Shown in pieces: positions 44,988 to 54,555 of a stretch of 64,000 nucleotides of DNA. The stretch lies in the NCBI RefSeq assembly GCF_030332225.1, contig NZ_JAOWIF010000033.1, positions 496,001-560,000 on the forward strand, in the 5' to 3' direction. Position 1 is the stretch's first letter; each line of letters begins with the position of its first letter. The notes beneath the pieces were generated by a model. That model was not told the DNA's origin, ran no database searches, and was given only the letters and a program-made list of their open reading frames with translations. The DNA comes from Citrobacter sp. Cu233. GTDB lineage: Bacteria; Pseudomonadota; Gammaproteobacteria; Enterobacterales; Enterobacteriaceae. Made by a program: the position numbers and the translations under genes.

Positions 44988-45016
44988 GTCGGGTAAGGCG
45001 TAGCTGCCATCCGGCA
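44988..45016. repeat. REP element between rpoS and mutS
   Basis: GTCGGGTAAGGCGTAGC facing GCCATCCGGC, a single REP unit in the convergent gap. Confidence 0.65.
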
Positions 45017-45025
45017 CAACGAGCA

Positions 45026-47593
45026 TTACACCAGACTCTTCAACCGATAAATCCACTCCAGCGCCTGACGCGGCGTTAGTGAATCCGGGTCGAGGTTTTC
45101 CAACGCTTCAACGGCGGGAGAGGTTTCCTCCGGCGCAGAAAGTAACGACATCTGCGTACCATCAACCTGAGTTGCCGCTGCGTTTGGCGTAATGCTTTCC
45201 AGCTCGCGCAGTTTTTGCCGTGCGCGTTTGATAACCTCTTTCGGCACGCCAGCCAGTGCCGCGACCGCCAGACCATAGCTCTTACTCGCCGCGCCATCCT
45301 GTACGCTGTGCATAAAGGCGATGGTATCGCCATGCTCTAACGCATCCAGATGTACGTTCGCTACGCCTTCCATTTTTTCCGGTAACTGAGTCAGTTCGAA
45401 GTAGTGGGTAGCAAACAGCGTGAGTGCTTTGATTTTATTCGCCAGATTTTCAGCGCAAGCCCAGGCCAGAGATAAACCGTCATAGGTAGAGGTTCCGCGT
45501 CCAATCTCATCCATTAGCACCAGGCTGTTCTCAGTGGCGTTATGCAGAATATTGGCAGTCTCGGTCATTTCTACCATGAAGGTTGAACGACCGGATGCGA
45601 GGTCATCCGCCGCACCTACACGGGTAAAGATACGGTCGATTGGACCTATCTCTACCTTCTGTGCTGGAACATAGCTGCCGATGTAGGCCAGCAACGCAAT
45701 CAGCGCAGTCTGGCGCATATAGGTGCTTTTACCGCCCATATTTGGCCCGGTGATAATCAGCATCCGCCGCTGCGGGGAAAGGCTCAGTGGGTTGGCGATA
45801 AACGGCTCACTCAGCACCTGTTCCACCACCGGATGGCGACCCTCTGCAATACGGATACCGGGCTTGTCGCTGAATGTCGGGCAGGTATAGTTCAGGGTAT
45901 AAGCGCGTTCGGCCAGGTTGACCAGCACGTCCAGCTCTGCCAGTGCGCTGGCGCTCTGCTGTAAATCTGCCAGATGCGGCAACAGCATGTCGAACAGCTC
46001 GTCATACAGCTGTTTTTCCAGTGCCAGCGCTTTACCTTTTGAGGTCAGAACTTTGTCTTCGTACTCTTTCAGCTCAGGGATAATGTAGCGCTCGGCATTT
46101 TTTAGCGTCTGACGGCGCACATAGTTAATCGGCGCCAGATGGCTCTGCCCACGGCTGATCTGAATGTAGTAACCGTGGACGGCGTTAAATCCAACTTTCA
46201 ATGTGTCCAGGCCGGTGCGCTCACGCTCGCGGATCTCCAGTCTGTCCAGATAATCAGTTGCGCCATCAGCCAGCGCTCGCCATTCGTCCAGCTCTTCGTT
46301 ATAGCCCGGTGCGATAACGCCACCATCGCGTACCAGCACTGGCGGAGCATCAACCACGGCACGCTCCAGCAGTTCGCGCAATTCCGTGAACTCGCCCATT
46401 TTCTCGCGCAGTATTTGTACGGGAGCGCTGTTGACGTTTTCCAGTTGAGCGCGCAGTTCCGGTAATTGCTGGAAGGCGTGACGCATACGCGCCAGATCGC
46501 GTGGACGCGCGGTACGCAGTGCCAGGCGCGCCAGAATACGTTCCAGATCGCCCACCTGACGTAACACCGGCTGTAACTCTCCGGTCGCATCCTGCAGTGC
46601 ACCGATCGTCTGCTGGCGCTCGATCAGTATCTGCGTATCGCGGACTGGCATATGAAGCCAGCGTTTGAGCATACGGCTACCCATTGGCGTCACGGTGCAA
46701 TCGAGCACCGATGCCAGCGTGTTTTCTACGCCACCGGCCAGGTTCTGGGTAATTTCCAGATTGCGACGCGTGGCGGCATCCATAATGATGCTGTCCTGCT
46801 GGCGTTCCATGGTGATGGAGCGAATATGTGGCAGTGAGGTGCGCTGGGTATCTTTTACATATTGCAGCAGGCAGCCGGCAGCGCATAATCCACGTGGCGC
46901 GTTTTCTACACCAAAGCCTATCAGATCCCGTGTGCCAAACTGCAGGTTTAACTGCTGGCGGGCGGTATCAATTTCAAACTCCCACAGCGGACGACGACGC
47001 AGGCCACGACGGCCCTCGATCAGCGACGTTTCTGCGAAATCCTCGGCATACAGCAATTCGGCAGGGTTGGTGCGCTGCAATTCTGCAGCCATCGTCTCAC
47101 GGTCTGCGGGTTCACTGACGCGAAAACGCCCGGAGCTGATATCCAGTGTGGCGTAGCCAAAGCCTTTACTGTCCTGCCAGACGGCGGCCAGCAGGTTGTC
47201 CTGACGTTCCTGTAAAAGTGCTTCATCGCTGATGGTGCCCGGCGTGACGATGCGTACCACTTTGCGTTCAACCGGACCTTTGCTGGTTGCCGGATCGCCA
47301 ATCTGCTCACAAATCGCGACAGATTCCCCCTGATTGACCAGCTTAGCGAGGTAGTTTTCCACCGCATGGTGGGGAATGCCCGCCATCGGGATGGGTTCGC
47401 CTGCCGATGCGCCACGTTTGGTCAGCGAGATATCGAGCAGCTGCGACGCACGTTTCGCGTCGTCATAAAACAGTTCGTAAAAGTCGCCCATGCGGTAAAA
47501 CAGCAGTATTTCCGGGTGCTGAGCTTTCAGCTTGAGATACTGCTGCATCATCGGCGTGTGGTCTGATAGATCCTTGTCAATAGACTCATTCAT
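45026..47593 (-). CDS. mutS: MutS, DNA mismatch recognition ATPase
   Basis: Binds base mismatches and starts methyl-directed repair with Mut[22 protein letters not shown] and the mismatch-contact [13 protein letters not shown] (Phe-X-Glu) open domain I; Walker A is [15 protein letters not shown] near 614, the signature segment [11 protein letters not shown] and Walker [17 protein letters not shown] follow; [16 protein letters not shown] ends the tetramer region. At 855 residues it is the family length. It lies 103 bases from convergent rpoS, without the genes that separate the two in E. coli K-12. Its upstream side borders the island. Confidence 0.97.
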   Translation of the reverse strand: MNESIDKDLSDHTPMMQQYLKLKAQHPEILLFYRMGDFYELFYDDAKRASQLLDISLTKRGASAGEPIPMAGIPHHAVENYLAKLVNQGESVAICEQIGDPATSKGPVERKVVRIVTPGTISDEALLQERQDNLLAAVWQDSKGFGYATLDISSGRFRVSEPADRETMAAELQRTNPAELLYAEDFAETSLIEGRRGLRRRPLWEFEIDTARQQLNLQFGTRDLIGFGVENAPRGLCAAGCLLQYVKDTQRTSLPHIRSITMERQQDSIIMDAATRRNLEITQNLAGGVENTLASVLDCTVTPMGSRMLKRWLHMPVRDTQILIERQQTIGALQDATGELQPVLRQVGDLERILARLALRTARPRDLARMRHAFQQLPELRAQLENVNSAPVQILREKMGEFTELRELLERAVVDAPPVLVRDGGVIAPGYNEELDEWRALADGATDYLDRLEIRERERTGLDTLKVGFNAVHGYYIQISRGQSHLAPINYVRRQTLKNAERYIIPELKEYEDKVLTSKGKALALEKQLYDELFDMLLPHLADLQQSASALAELDVLVNLAERAYTLNYTCPTFSDKPGIRIAEGRHPVVEQVLSEPFIANPLSLSPQRRMLIITGPNMGGKSTYMRQTALIALLAYIGSYVPAQKVEIGPIDRIFTRVGAADDLASGRSTFMVEMTETANILHNATENSLVLMDEIGRGTSTYDGLSLAWACAENLANKIKALTLFATHYFELTQLPEKMEGVANVHLDALEHGDTIAFMHSVQDGAASKSYGLAVAALAGVPKEVIKRARQKLRELESITPNAAATQVDGTQMSLLSAPEETSPAVEALENLDPDSLTPRQALEWIYRLKSLV

Positions 47594-47674
47594 ATTGATT
47601 TTACTCGTTTTTTAATTCTTTCAAGTGCTCATGTGGCCCCAAGTAAAACCCTTTCAAACCCACATAAACCCATA

Positions 47675-47738
47675 AATTTGTAGCTCACTTGTAGCCCAAG
47701 ACGTGATAGATTGGTTTTACTCCTTCTCTGGGCTACAA
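47675..47738. repeat. Short direct and inverted repeats before the integrase gene
   Basis: ATTTGTAGCTCA (from about 47677) is followed by a near-direct copy TTGTAGCCCA (47689-47698), and the inverse TGGGCTACAA lies at 47729-47738. They sit in the 117-base mutS-integrase gap, where an attachment site or integrase-binding sites are expected. The core and the partner att site were not identified. Confidence 0.45.
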
Positions 47739-47752
47739 ATGGTGGTGATACT

Positions 47753-49222
47753 TTGAAAACAACTCTCAATCAGGCTTTTATTATCAACAAGTTAAGTATC
47801 AATGTTAAGCCTGAGCTCAGTAGCTCTGGAAAAGTCGTTTTCGATGCTAACCCTGACCAAAAACCTTACATAGTTTTTGACGATCATCGAGATTCGCCTG
47901 TTGGCTTCGGTGTGAAGGTCAGTTTGACGAAAAAAACCTATGTAATCCAGCGAAGAGTAGCTTCGTCAGATCGTAATGTCAGTGAGGGTAAGAAGCCAAG
48001 CTCTGTCTTGAAAGTAAAGGTTGGAAATGTGTCTGATTTTCCAAGTATTGATCAGGCCCGTGAGGCAGCTCGGCAGTTGGTTCAGACAATGATTGCAACA
48101 AAGAGAAATCCCAACAAGATTAAAAGGGAACTCGATCTGGCTGAATTGACCGTGAGTGAAGCTTTTGCCCAATACAGGAGTCACTTACTTGGCAGAACCA
48201 AACCTGCTAAACCAAACACTCTCAATGTGTTAGACAAAGCTGAGAATCGGTTGAAAGAGTGGCAAAACCTTCGAATCAAGGATCTCACTGGTAATGAAAT
48301 CCTTCGGAAGTTTGACGAAATTGCTTCAAGAGCGAGAACAGCAGCGGAGCAAACATTTCGTTGGGCTAATGTTGCGGTTAAACATGCAATTGAAATTGAG
48401 GCTGGTAATGCTCAGACACAGCAACGACAACCTTCGTTGTCCTATAATCCTTTTTCAATTTTAAAGGTACAGAAGAAGTTCAGAACACGATCTGAGCTGG
48501 AAGATAGCTATCGTGCCAAGGGCGTTCGAAATCCATTGTCCCCAAAAGATACTTTGGGACGGTTCTTAACTGCATTACACAATAAGCGAAGTTCTAATCG
48601 CTTGGGTTGTGATTATCTGTTGCTGACCATTCTGACTGGAGCCAGGAAGGAAGAAACAGCAGCACTGTGCTGGCGAGAGGCTCTGACTCAAGAAGAGGCT
48701 AGAACGACCAGCTATGTCGATCTCGAATATCGAGTGATTCGCTTTTACGACACGAAGAATCGTAATGATCATGAGCTTCCAATCTGCGATGCGACAAAGC
48801 GAATTCTGGAAGACCGGCGAGATATCGTCAACGACACCGAAATACGGACAGATAAACGCAAATGGGTTTTTCCGGCTCGTTCGTCACGAAGCAAGGTTGG
48901 GCACTATTCTGATAGTAAAAGCTTACGAGAGTATATCTGTCAGGATGCTGGAATAATGAAGCTGGGAATGCACGATCTACGAAGAACCTTTGGTCGAGTT
49001 GCAGAAGGGCTTACTTCGTATGCAGTGGTGAAAAGATTGCTTAACCACCGTAATACCACAGACCCTACTGAAAGATATGCTGAGCCTGATAAAGAGCGGG
49101 TATTTGAGGCTCTTCAACTGATTGAGCTTCATATGCTGATGACGTCACCAGAATTGTATAATACACTTTTGGCTTCGGCGAAGTACCCACCATTGCCAGA
49201 AAATCAGGAGAACAAGGAATGA
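47753..49222 (+). CDS. Tyrosine recombinase / island integrase
   Basis: Site-specific recombinase, probably responsible for integration of the island next to mutS. After an N-terminal arm-binding-like region (SGKVVFDANPDQKPY) and a SAM-like core-binding domain (TVSEAFAQYRSHL), the catalytic domain shows Arg in LTILTGARKEETA, Lys in YDTKNRND, the HDLRRTFGR box, His in LLNHRNT and nucleophile Tyr in PTERYAEP, all in order. The frame is open from TTG 47711; TTG 47753 is preferred because the earlier start falls in the repeat region, but the true start is unsure. About 489 residues. Overlaps the next gene by four bases. Confidence 0.85.
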   Translation: MKTTLNQAFIINKLSINVKPELSSSGKVVFDANPDQKPYIVFDDHRDSPVGFGVKVSLTKKTYVIQRRVASSDRNVSEGKKPSSVLKVKVGNVSDFPSIDQAREAARQLVQTMIATKRNPNKIKRELDLAELTVSEAFAQYRSHLLGRTKPAKPNTLNVLDKAENRLKEWQNLRIKDLTGNEILRKFDEIASRARTAAEQTFRWANVAVKHAIEIEAGNAQTQQRQPSLSYNPFSILKVQKKFRTRSELEDSYRAKGVRNPLSPKDTLGRFLTALHNKRSSNRLGCDYLLLTILTGARKEETAALCWREALTQEEARTTSYVDLEYRVIRFYDTKNRNDHELPICDATKRILEDRRDIVNDTEIRTDKRKWVFPARSSRSKVGHYSDSKSLREYICQDAGIMKLGMHDLRRTFGRVAEGLTSYAVVKRLLNHRNTTDPTERYAEPDKERVFEALQLIELHMLMTSPELYNTLLASAKYPPLPENQENKE

Positions 49223-49794
49223 GTACTATTGATACTTTAAGGGAATACGCCGAAGTATGGCGGCTATTTGGTAGTATGCCAGATGATGCAACCCTGAGTG
49301 CTGAAGTTTCGGCCCTTTATCTTGGTGTAAGTGTCAAAACATTGGCTCGTTATCGCCAGACTGGTAATGGCCCTACTTATATTCAATACCAGGCAGAAGA
49401 CAGCAAGGCAAGGAATCAACGAGTAAATTATCTTTTAGGTGATTTAAGAACATGGCGGGATCATCATAAAGTGAACAGCACAATGGAAGCAGCACAGAGC
49501 CGTGGGTTGGCTTTTGCTTCTTTGACTGATTTTACCAAGCCAGAGCCTTTCTGGACTATTGATAATAAAATCTATTCTCATGCTCTTACTGTATCTGACG
49601 AAGTATTCAAGGAGCTATTAAATACCTCTCGCGCAGAAGTTATTTGGATCTCTCTTGAAAAAGTGTTGTTTGAGAATTGGCATACTTCGAGAGAGCGTCA
49701 GAAATGGAATGACGTTTTTGTTAGAGTGCTAAGTGGGATGATTAAATCATGTGAAGTTGAACAAGAACATCATATACTTAATGATATCTTATGA
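49219..49794 (+). CDS. HTH protein coupled to the integrase
   Basis: 191 residues, start overlapping the integrase stop (ATGA). Residues about 26-55 (LSAEVSALYLGVSVKTLARYRQTGNGPTYI, in pieces) read as a MerR/AlpA-type helix-turn-helix of the kind seen in excisionase-like proteins. The rest has no motif I recognise. Coupled translation suggests it assists or steers the recombinase, for example as a directionality factor; that role is inference. Confidence 0.6.
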   Translation: MSTIDTLREYAEVWRLFGSMPDDATLSAEVSALYLGVSVKTLARYRQTGNGPTYIQYQAEDSKARNQRVNYLLGDLRTWRDHHKVNSTMEAAQSRGLAFASLTDFTKPEPFWTIDNKIYSHALTVSDEVFKELLNTSRAEVIWISLEKVLFENWHTSRERQKWNDVFVRVLSGMIKSCEVEQEHHILNDIL

Positions 49795-49881
49795 TTAGTT
49801 TTATTCCCAATATAAAATTGAATTTGTATTGGGAAGTCATTATCTGCGGAAGTATAAATTTTAATAGCATTGTTTATTATT

Positions 49882-50448
49882 TCAATCAAATGGAATTCCG
49901 TCTGCAGGATATCTTCTTCTGGAGTTTTTAACCGGCTTTGCTGTACTCCCGGCACGATAAAAATTAAACGAATTGGCAAAATCTTCTGTCTCCACTCTGG
50001 ACTTCCTGAATTTATCCATCACATCTTCATTGAAACGACGAGGAATTCCCTTAACGCACAAATTTGAATTCAGGTATACCTGATTATCTATGGTGTCACG
50101 AATAAGTATTTTTCTCTCAAATAATTCTTTGAATGCGCGTGAAACATTAGATTTATTCAGTCCAAGTTCTCTGGCAGTACGAGACTGTGAAAAATCAGGA
50201 ATAATATTTCCATAATCAACGGCTGAGAAAAGATAAAGCACAATCCTGAATGCTGTGGGCGTCAAATCCATTCTGGCGAGTGTCGCCATATTACCTTTAA
50301 AGATCATTGAGAAATCGTCCCTGAAGGACGTCTTTTTATAGCTGGTTGCTTTAATCTTTATTTCTTCCAGATCTTCGGGCATAACCTCTAATGCTTCTGC
50401 AATAATAGATTTTTGTTCTTTTGTTAATACAACGCTTGTAATTGACAT
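49882..50448 (-). CDS. RepL-like winged-helix replication/maintenance protein
   Basis: 188 residues with a central winged helix: LTPTAFRIVLYLFSAVD near 65, then FSQSRTARELGLNKSNVSRAFKELFERKILIRD near 90-125. This resembles the RepL type of plasmid replication proteins and MarR/IclR-like regulators. Its promoter side faces the gene-free repeat region with iteron-like repeats, and mob genes lie further on, which favours a plasmid replication initiator. A stand-alone transcription regulator is the alternative. Confidence 0.5.
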   Translation of the reverse strand: MSITSVVLTKEQKSIIAEALEVMPEDLEEIKIKATSYKKTSFRDDFSMIFKGNMATLARMDLTPTAFRIVLYLFSAVDYGNIIPDFSQSRTARELGLNKSNVSRAFKELFERKILIRDTIDNQVYLNSNLCVKGIPRRFNEDVMDKFRKSRVETEDFANSFNFYRAGSTAKPVKNSRRRYPADGIPFD

Positions 50449-50839
50449 GATGGCTCCTTTTTTATTATTGTGAATACAGATATGGCATATTTAATTTATT
50501 TGTCAACGGGGTTGGTTATATTATTTCAATTATATTTACTTTGAAATTTTGCGTGTGTTATTTGGTGGTGATAATAGGTTGTAAAATTTAAAACAAGGGG
50601 TGCTAAATTTCACCATCACCAGTTATGTGATTGATAATTTTTAGTGCTGATATTAATAACAGTAGTGGCTGTGTAATTATATGATTTTATTGATTAATTT
50701 TCGATTCTAAACTGCAAGATAAAAGAATGATAAAGAAATAAGAAACCACAGTTTTGCATTAGAACGATACTCAAGGCTTTGGTGTGCCTGATAATTAAAC
50801 TTTTATTTTTGCCTTTCTTACATAATATCATTTCTTAAG

Positions 50840-50878
50840 TGAAGCCAGCGCAACAGTTTGTTGCGCCATTGGGCTTCA
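50840..50878. repeat. Two-part hairpin in the origin-like region
   Basis: Outer arms TGAAGCC (50840) and GGCTTCA (50872), inner arms GCGCAAC (50848) and GTTGCGC (50860), loop AGTTT. A strong symmetric fold just before the iteron-like repeats. Confidence 0.7.
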
Positions 50879-50908
50879 GAACATTACTAAAGTGTTTTCT
50901 GTAAGTAT

Positions 50909-51022
50909 AAATACGCTTCGCGCACGAGTTCATAGAGCTGAGGTTAACTGTCATTACAAATACGCTTCGCGCAGAAGTTCATACAAATGGGCTTAGCTGT
51001 CAGCACAAATACGCTTCGCGCA
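50909..51022 (+). repeat. Iteron-like 49-bp-period repeats
   Basis: Three identical copies of AAATACGCTTCGCGCA begin at 50909, 50958 and 51007, exactly 49 bases apart. The 33-base intervals are also alike (both carry GTTCATA early and a TTAxCTGTCAxxAC end), so this is an imperfect tandem repeat of about 2.3 units. Iterons that bind a replication initiator fit the context. Confidence 0.75.
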
Positions 51023-51483
51023 AAAAAACAGGAGGCTGAGTTGATCGGGAAAGCGAACACAAATACATGATTTACCCGTTTGCTGACTACGGCTCACGCC
51101 GGGACCCTTCGGAAAAATCCTTTCTACTTCAGCGAATGAGTGCTGCGGGCACTCAACGGCGCTGCCAAGGAAACAAAATTACGGTTTTTCAATTGTTCGG
51201 TAAAAATAACTGACATTTATCGGTAGTAGGGCGTAAGCCAGTGCGTAGCACGCTCTCAAAAAATATTCCTGTGGGTTTCTTAACTGCAATAGGGAAATAA
51301 CTCAGATAGTTGAAATATGAAATAGCAATACAATCAGGAAGACACAAAATTATCATAGTAAAAGCTATTGTTATTTATGGAAGAAGAAAAAATATATCAA
51401 TAATGAAATATTTTTATTTTACTATTGATTTTAATTTTTAAGATGATAGTACTTAATTATAAAAACAAAAAATGGAGGGAATT

Positions 51484-51909
51484 ATGAGTGCTATTAATGT
51501 ATTATCTCAGGAGGAAAAATTTATACATGTTATTGATAAATTTATAACCCATAATCACAGCAGCATAAATAACAATGCCTTTTATAAAAAACTTTATGTT
51601 CTCTTTGCAGGGTATCATCTGAAGTATTTTTATTCACGGGCGCAGTACCGCAATTCATGTTATCACGTTGATAATATTATGCAGATGTTTACAGGAGTCG
51701 TTTCGACCCTGAACACAACGCTGCTCAGAAAGCTTGCAAATAGCGACACGTTGCTGCATTGCCTGAATTCACTTGTGAATTATATTTCAGGAAATCTGGA
51801 CGAAGCAGAGCATATTTATGCTGATTTACTGGCCCAGTATGAAAAGAAACGCATTACAGGCTCTCTGGCTTATACTCCACCAGGCTCAGTGGTCAGGAAA
51901 AGACTGTGA
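51484..51909 (+). CDS. Hypothetical protein with C-terminal VRKRL
   Basis: 141 residues, not recognised. GGAGGGA lies directly before the ATG at 51484, a strong ribosome site; the in-frame ATG at 51472 is upstream of it. The protein looks all-helical, with several Cys and aromatic residues (FYSRAQYRNSCYHVDNI). The tail TPPGSVVRKRL is proline-containing and basic. The same last five residues end the ankyrin protein encoded at 55161-56111, in different codons. AT-rich codon use differs from the core genes. Confidence 0.65.
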   Translation: MSAINVLSQEEKFIHVIDKFITHNHSSINNNAFYKKLYVLFAGYHLKYFYSRAQYRNSCYHVDNIMQMFTGVVSTLNTTLLRKLANSDTLLHCLNSLVNYISGNLDEAEHIYADLLAQYEKKRITGSLAYTPPGSVVRKRL

Positions 51910-52045
51910 CAGCGACAGCGGCGTGGATACGACATGGGATACTGGAGATAAATGGATCAGGCGTATCCGGCAGGACACCAGATGCAATAGAAAAGGAGGG
52001 ACACCGAATGGGTGGCCCACCTGTCGCGATGGCTTTATAGTGGCT

Positions 52046-52366
52046 TTACTTATCAACGACCTGCCAGCCATCTTCCGTTTTGACAAGGGTTATAGCAGCA
52101 GTACGCTTTTCGTTATCGACAATAGCCGTCACATTGCATTTATAGCTTTTATCAGATACTTCTACGCAGTCATGCTTTTTGACTGATTTTAATTCGCGTA
52201 GTGCGTCTTTTGGAACATCCTTGCCCGCTATAGATTTCACGAAAGCATTCGTCTGTTCCACGACCTTATTCATGGCCGTGTAAATATCCTGTTCGGAGGG
52301 TTCACTGTTACAGCCACTCAGCAACGATGCTGCGGTAATGAGTGTGATAACGGCATAAGTTTTCAT
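52046..52366 (-). CDS. Small lipoprotein
   Basis: 106 residues with a signal peptide ending in the lipobox LLSGC (Cys near 19), then a soluble helical part and a small beta-rich end (CNVTAIVDNEKRTAAITLVK). Two Cys (HDCVEV, YKCNV) could form a disulfide in the periplasm. The location next to mobilisation genes would fit an entry-exclusion or surface role, but no family was recognised. Preceded on its strand by a broken second lipoprotein gene. Confidence 0.65.
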   Translation of the reverse strand: MKTYAVITLITAASLLSGCNSEPSEQDIYTAMNKVVEQTNAFVKSIAGKDVPKDALRELKSVKKHDCVEVSDKSYKCNVTAIVDNEKRTAAITLVKTEDGWQVVDK

Positions 52367-52392
52367 AAATAGATCCCTGACTGTAAGGTGAG

Positions 52393-52779
52393 TTATTGAA
52401 TCAGACCCGTATTCATCCTGCTTTTATTTTCAGAGAACGACCACGTGCTGACCGTTTCTCCTTTAAATTCGATTTCCAGTGTTTTGGCCTGCGTCTGTGA
52501 GCCCCCTGTCAGCAGCCCAACAACGGGAATGAATGTGGTGGCATCAAACTGATTGTTGTCCATCGAATAAGTCCATTCTTCATTGCCACTATCAAGTGTA
52601 GTTTTGGTTTCAGGCTGACCGAATGCGGTAATGATTTCTTATTTCGTTGTTTTATTTTTGATGATTTTCGACTGCAGACTTTGTGATGTTTCTTTTTTTA
52701 GATGCTGGTTGCCTGATGTTGAACAGCCAGAAATAAGTAAAGAAGAAATAAAAAAAACAGAAATCATGAATCTGCTCAT
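52393..52779 (-). pseudogene. SmpA/BamE-like lipoprotein gene with in-frame stop
   Basis: Read on the minus strand from ATG 52779 the frame gives MSRFMISVFFISSLLISGC (signal peptide and lipobox) and then a small-protein-A-like domain with ITAFGQPETKTTLDSGNEEW. One TAA (52641-52639) breaks it after KNKTTK; a single base change to CAA, GAA, AAA or TCA would restore an open frame of about 128 codons to the TAA at 52395-52393. Everything else stays in frame, so the loss looks recent, unless this is a sequencing error. Confidence 0.65.
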
Positions 52780-52828
52780 AAGTTCTCTCATATTAATTTT
52801 TTATGTTTGCGATGGTGTGAAATTAATA

Positions 52829-53104
52829 TCACCGTATAAAAACAACTCTGTCTGCATATTTCTTTTTAATAATGCAGATAAGAATAATGACGCTGGCAAA
52901 AAACGTAATGACTGAGACAGGAGTACTGCCGGTCAATGAAAATACTAACCAGGCGAGAGCTAATGCCACGAATTGAAAAAGGAATGCCACACTGAGTGGA
53001 CTTTCACCATAGGCCACTTTTGCATGGCAGCCTTTGCAAATCCGCACGCCGTGCGGGCTTTGTGTAAAGCAGAAGGGACAGCTAATCGTTTTATTATCCA
53101 TCAT
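52829..53104 (-). CDS. Zinc-ribbon protein with two membrane segments
   Basis: 91 residues. The N-terminus has a four-Cys zinc ribbon (CPFC at about 9-12 and CKGC at about 23-26). Two hydrophobic helices follow (AFLFQFVALALAWLVFSLTG and SVITFFASVIILICII). No specific function recognised; proteins of this shape occur in mobile elements and as small membrane regulators. Lies between mobA and the lipoprotein genes in the same direction. Confidence 0.6.
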   Translation of the reverse strand: MMDNKTISCPFCFTQSPHGVRICKGCHAKVAYGESPLSVAFLFQFVALALAWLVFSLTGSTPVSVITFFASVIILICIIKKKYADRVVFIR

Positions 53105-53289
53105 GACTCCGTGGCCTGATTTAAGGTGATGTATTTTTGAACATTTTCGATGAATGATCCGCTTTAGTAAAATTGCTTGTACCGATCGATGGATCTCTGT
53201 TAATAGGTTATAACTATCATAACTAGGTTATTGATCTATATAAACGATCAATATTTTGTTGACTATCACTCTGTTATGGACTAGTAAAC

Positions 53290-54555
53290 TTATGGTGCAG
53301 GATGGTAGTTGTTTTTAACTAATTGTTCTTTAATGGAATTTGTTGTTGTGGAATGACAGTGTGTTAGAAGATGGAGGTGCAGGATTTGGTGGAAAGGATG
53401 TGCAGTGGCATGTAACAGAGACATGCCCCTGCGCCTGAGAAGCGCCACAATATGGCCGAGCAATACAAGCCACGAATACAGACGACGCTGGCGGGGTATC
53501 TGACGAGCTGTATTATGCAGTTTGCTCCTGAGTTTAATGACACTCACTGTTTCCTGTTGTCTTTCCTGACGCATTTTTTCTTCAAGCTGAAGGATTTTCT
53601 CCAGAATCGTTTCCCGGTTTGCCGCCTGTTCTTCAGACTCGCATGATGGCACTGGCACTGGCACTGGCACTGGCACTGGCACTGGCACTGGCACTGGCAC
53701 TGGCACTGGCACTGGCACTGACGCAGTTGTAGGTTTTTTTGGCTGCCGTGCTTCTTTCAGTAAAGTCAGATGTTCCGGCGTAAAATCAACCAGTGCTTGC
53801 AGGGAAGACCAGCCATATTTTTTACCCAATTGAGAGGCTTTAAAGGCTATGCCCTGGTACTGAAATGAAAAACCATTCATTTTACCCGTTGTGGCGATAT
53901 TGGGTTTGCAGCTCACGCCTTCCTGTCCAAGTAAACGGATAAATGTTAGTAAATCGGGGCGGCGGGTTAATGCATTGTCGATCAGGGCCTGCAACTGTGA
54001 CTTAGGGCATTGAGCCGCAGTTCGTTCAGCCATCATTAGTTCGTTGCGGGAGGGCTTCCTTTTATCCTGACGGCGACTACCGATTACACCCGTAGCTTCG
54101 GTGAGACCGTGTACTCTCTGCAGCTCACTGATAATCTGGGTACTGATGAGATTTTCATTTTTTCCCAGGTACAGTTTTCCACCGACTATGTTAATACGAC
54201 TGGCAATGATGTGGATATGTTGTCCGTCCGTATCGTCGTGAAGGATATAACAGCGAAGATGTGTGTCAGTGAATCCCATACGGGTCATATAATCGTCAGC
54301 GAATGCCGCCCACTGTCTGGTTGACAGACTCTCACCCTTTGGCAGGCGAAGCGAATTATGCCATACAGGTTTGGCGACATCGGGGCGCAGCAGCTGGGTG
54401 CCTTCAAATTCACTTATAAGCTCAGTAGCAGTGCTGCTCGTCATGTTGCCACCGATAACATAAGGCGTGATTTTGTGGTGAGACCCTGACTTCAGGCTAT
54501 AGAGAACCACACCCGTGAATTGTTTACCCCTTTTTATTTTCTGCATGCCTTTCAT
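53290..54555 (-). CDS. mobA: MobA, MOBP-family relaxase
   Basis: Nicks one strand at oriT and pilots it during conjugative mobilisation. The N-terminal relaxase domain has a candidate active Tyr19 in GVVLYSLK, LPKGESLSTRQWAAFADDYM, and the metal-binding histidine motif HDDTDGQHIHIIASRIN (His106, 113, 115). A Val-Pro dipeptide repeated 12 times (near residues 283-306) separates it from an Arg/His-rich, partly hydrophobic C-terminus. 421 residues. The start overlaps the mobC stop by four bases. No transfer (tra) genes are in the window, so it would need a helper. Confidence 0.8.
   Translation of the reverse strand: MKGMQKIKRGKQFTGVVLYSLKSGSHHKITPYVIGGNMTSSTATELISEFEGTQLLRPDVAKPVWHNSLRLPKGESLSTRQWAAFADDYMTRMGFTDTHLRCYILHDDTDGQHIHIIASRINIVGGKLYLGKNENLISTQIISELQRVHGLTEATGVIGSRRQDKRKPSRNELMMAERTAAQCPKSQLQALIDNALTRRPDLLTFIRLLGQEGVSCKPNIATTGKMNGFSFQYQGIAFKASQLGKKYGWSSLQALVDFTPEHLTLLKEARQPKKPTTASVPVPVPVPVPVPVPVPVPVPVPVPSCESEEQAANRETILEKILQLEEKMRQERQQETVSVIKLRSKLHNTARQIPRQRRLYSWLVLLGHIVALLRRRGMSLLHATAHPFHQILHLHLLTHCHSTTTNSIKEQLVKNNYHPAP
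53648..53719. repeat. Hexanucleotide tandem repeat in mobA
   Basis: GGCACT repeated 12 times without a mismatch (72 bases), encoding (Val-Pro)12 on the minus strand. Changes in copy number keep the frame, altering only the linker length in the relaxase. Confidence 0.95.

Larger units (their letters stand above)
50449..51483. other. Gene-free origin-like region
   Basis: About one kilobase with no credible coding frame, between the RepL-like gene and a rightward small gene. It holds an AT-rich part (50460-50830), a long two-part hairpin (50840-50878), a 49-base-period repeat (50909-51022), and a GC-richer part with a second hairpin, GAGTGC (51138) / GCACTC (51149). Together with a replication-type protein gene this looks like a plasmid origin of replication, now in the chromosome. 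Confidence 0.45.

Noticed and set aside
50909..51022. Three equal 16-base repeats with equal 33-base intervals, CRISPR-like geometry
   Set aside because: The intervals are similar to each other, as in a degenerate tandem repeat, while CRISPR spacers are unrelated; there are no cas genes. Iterons fit better.
53452..53646. Plus-strand 64-codon frame opposite mobA
   Set aside because: Shadow frame over the relaxase C-terminus; the minus-strand gene has domain support and coupling to mobC.
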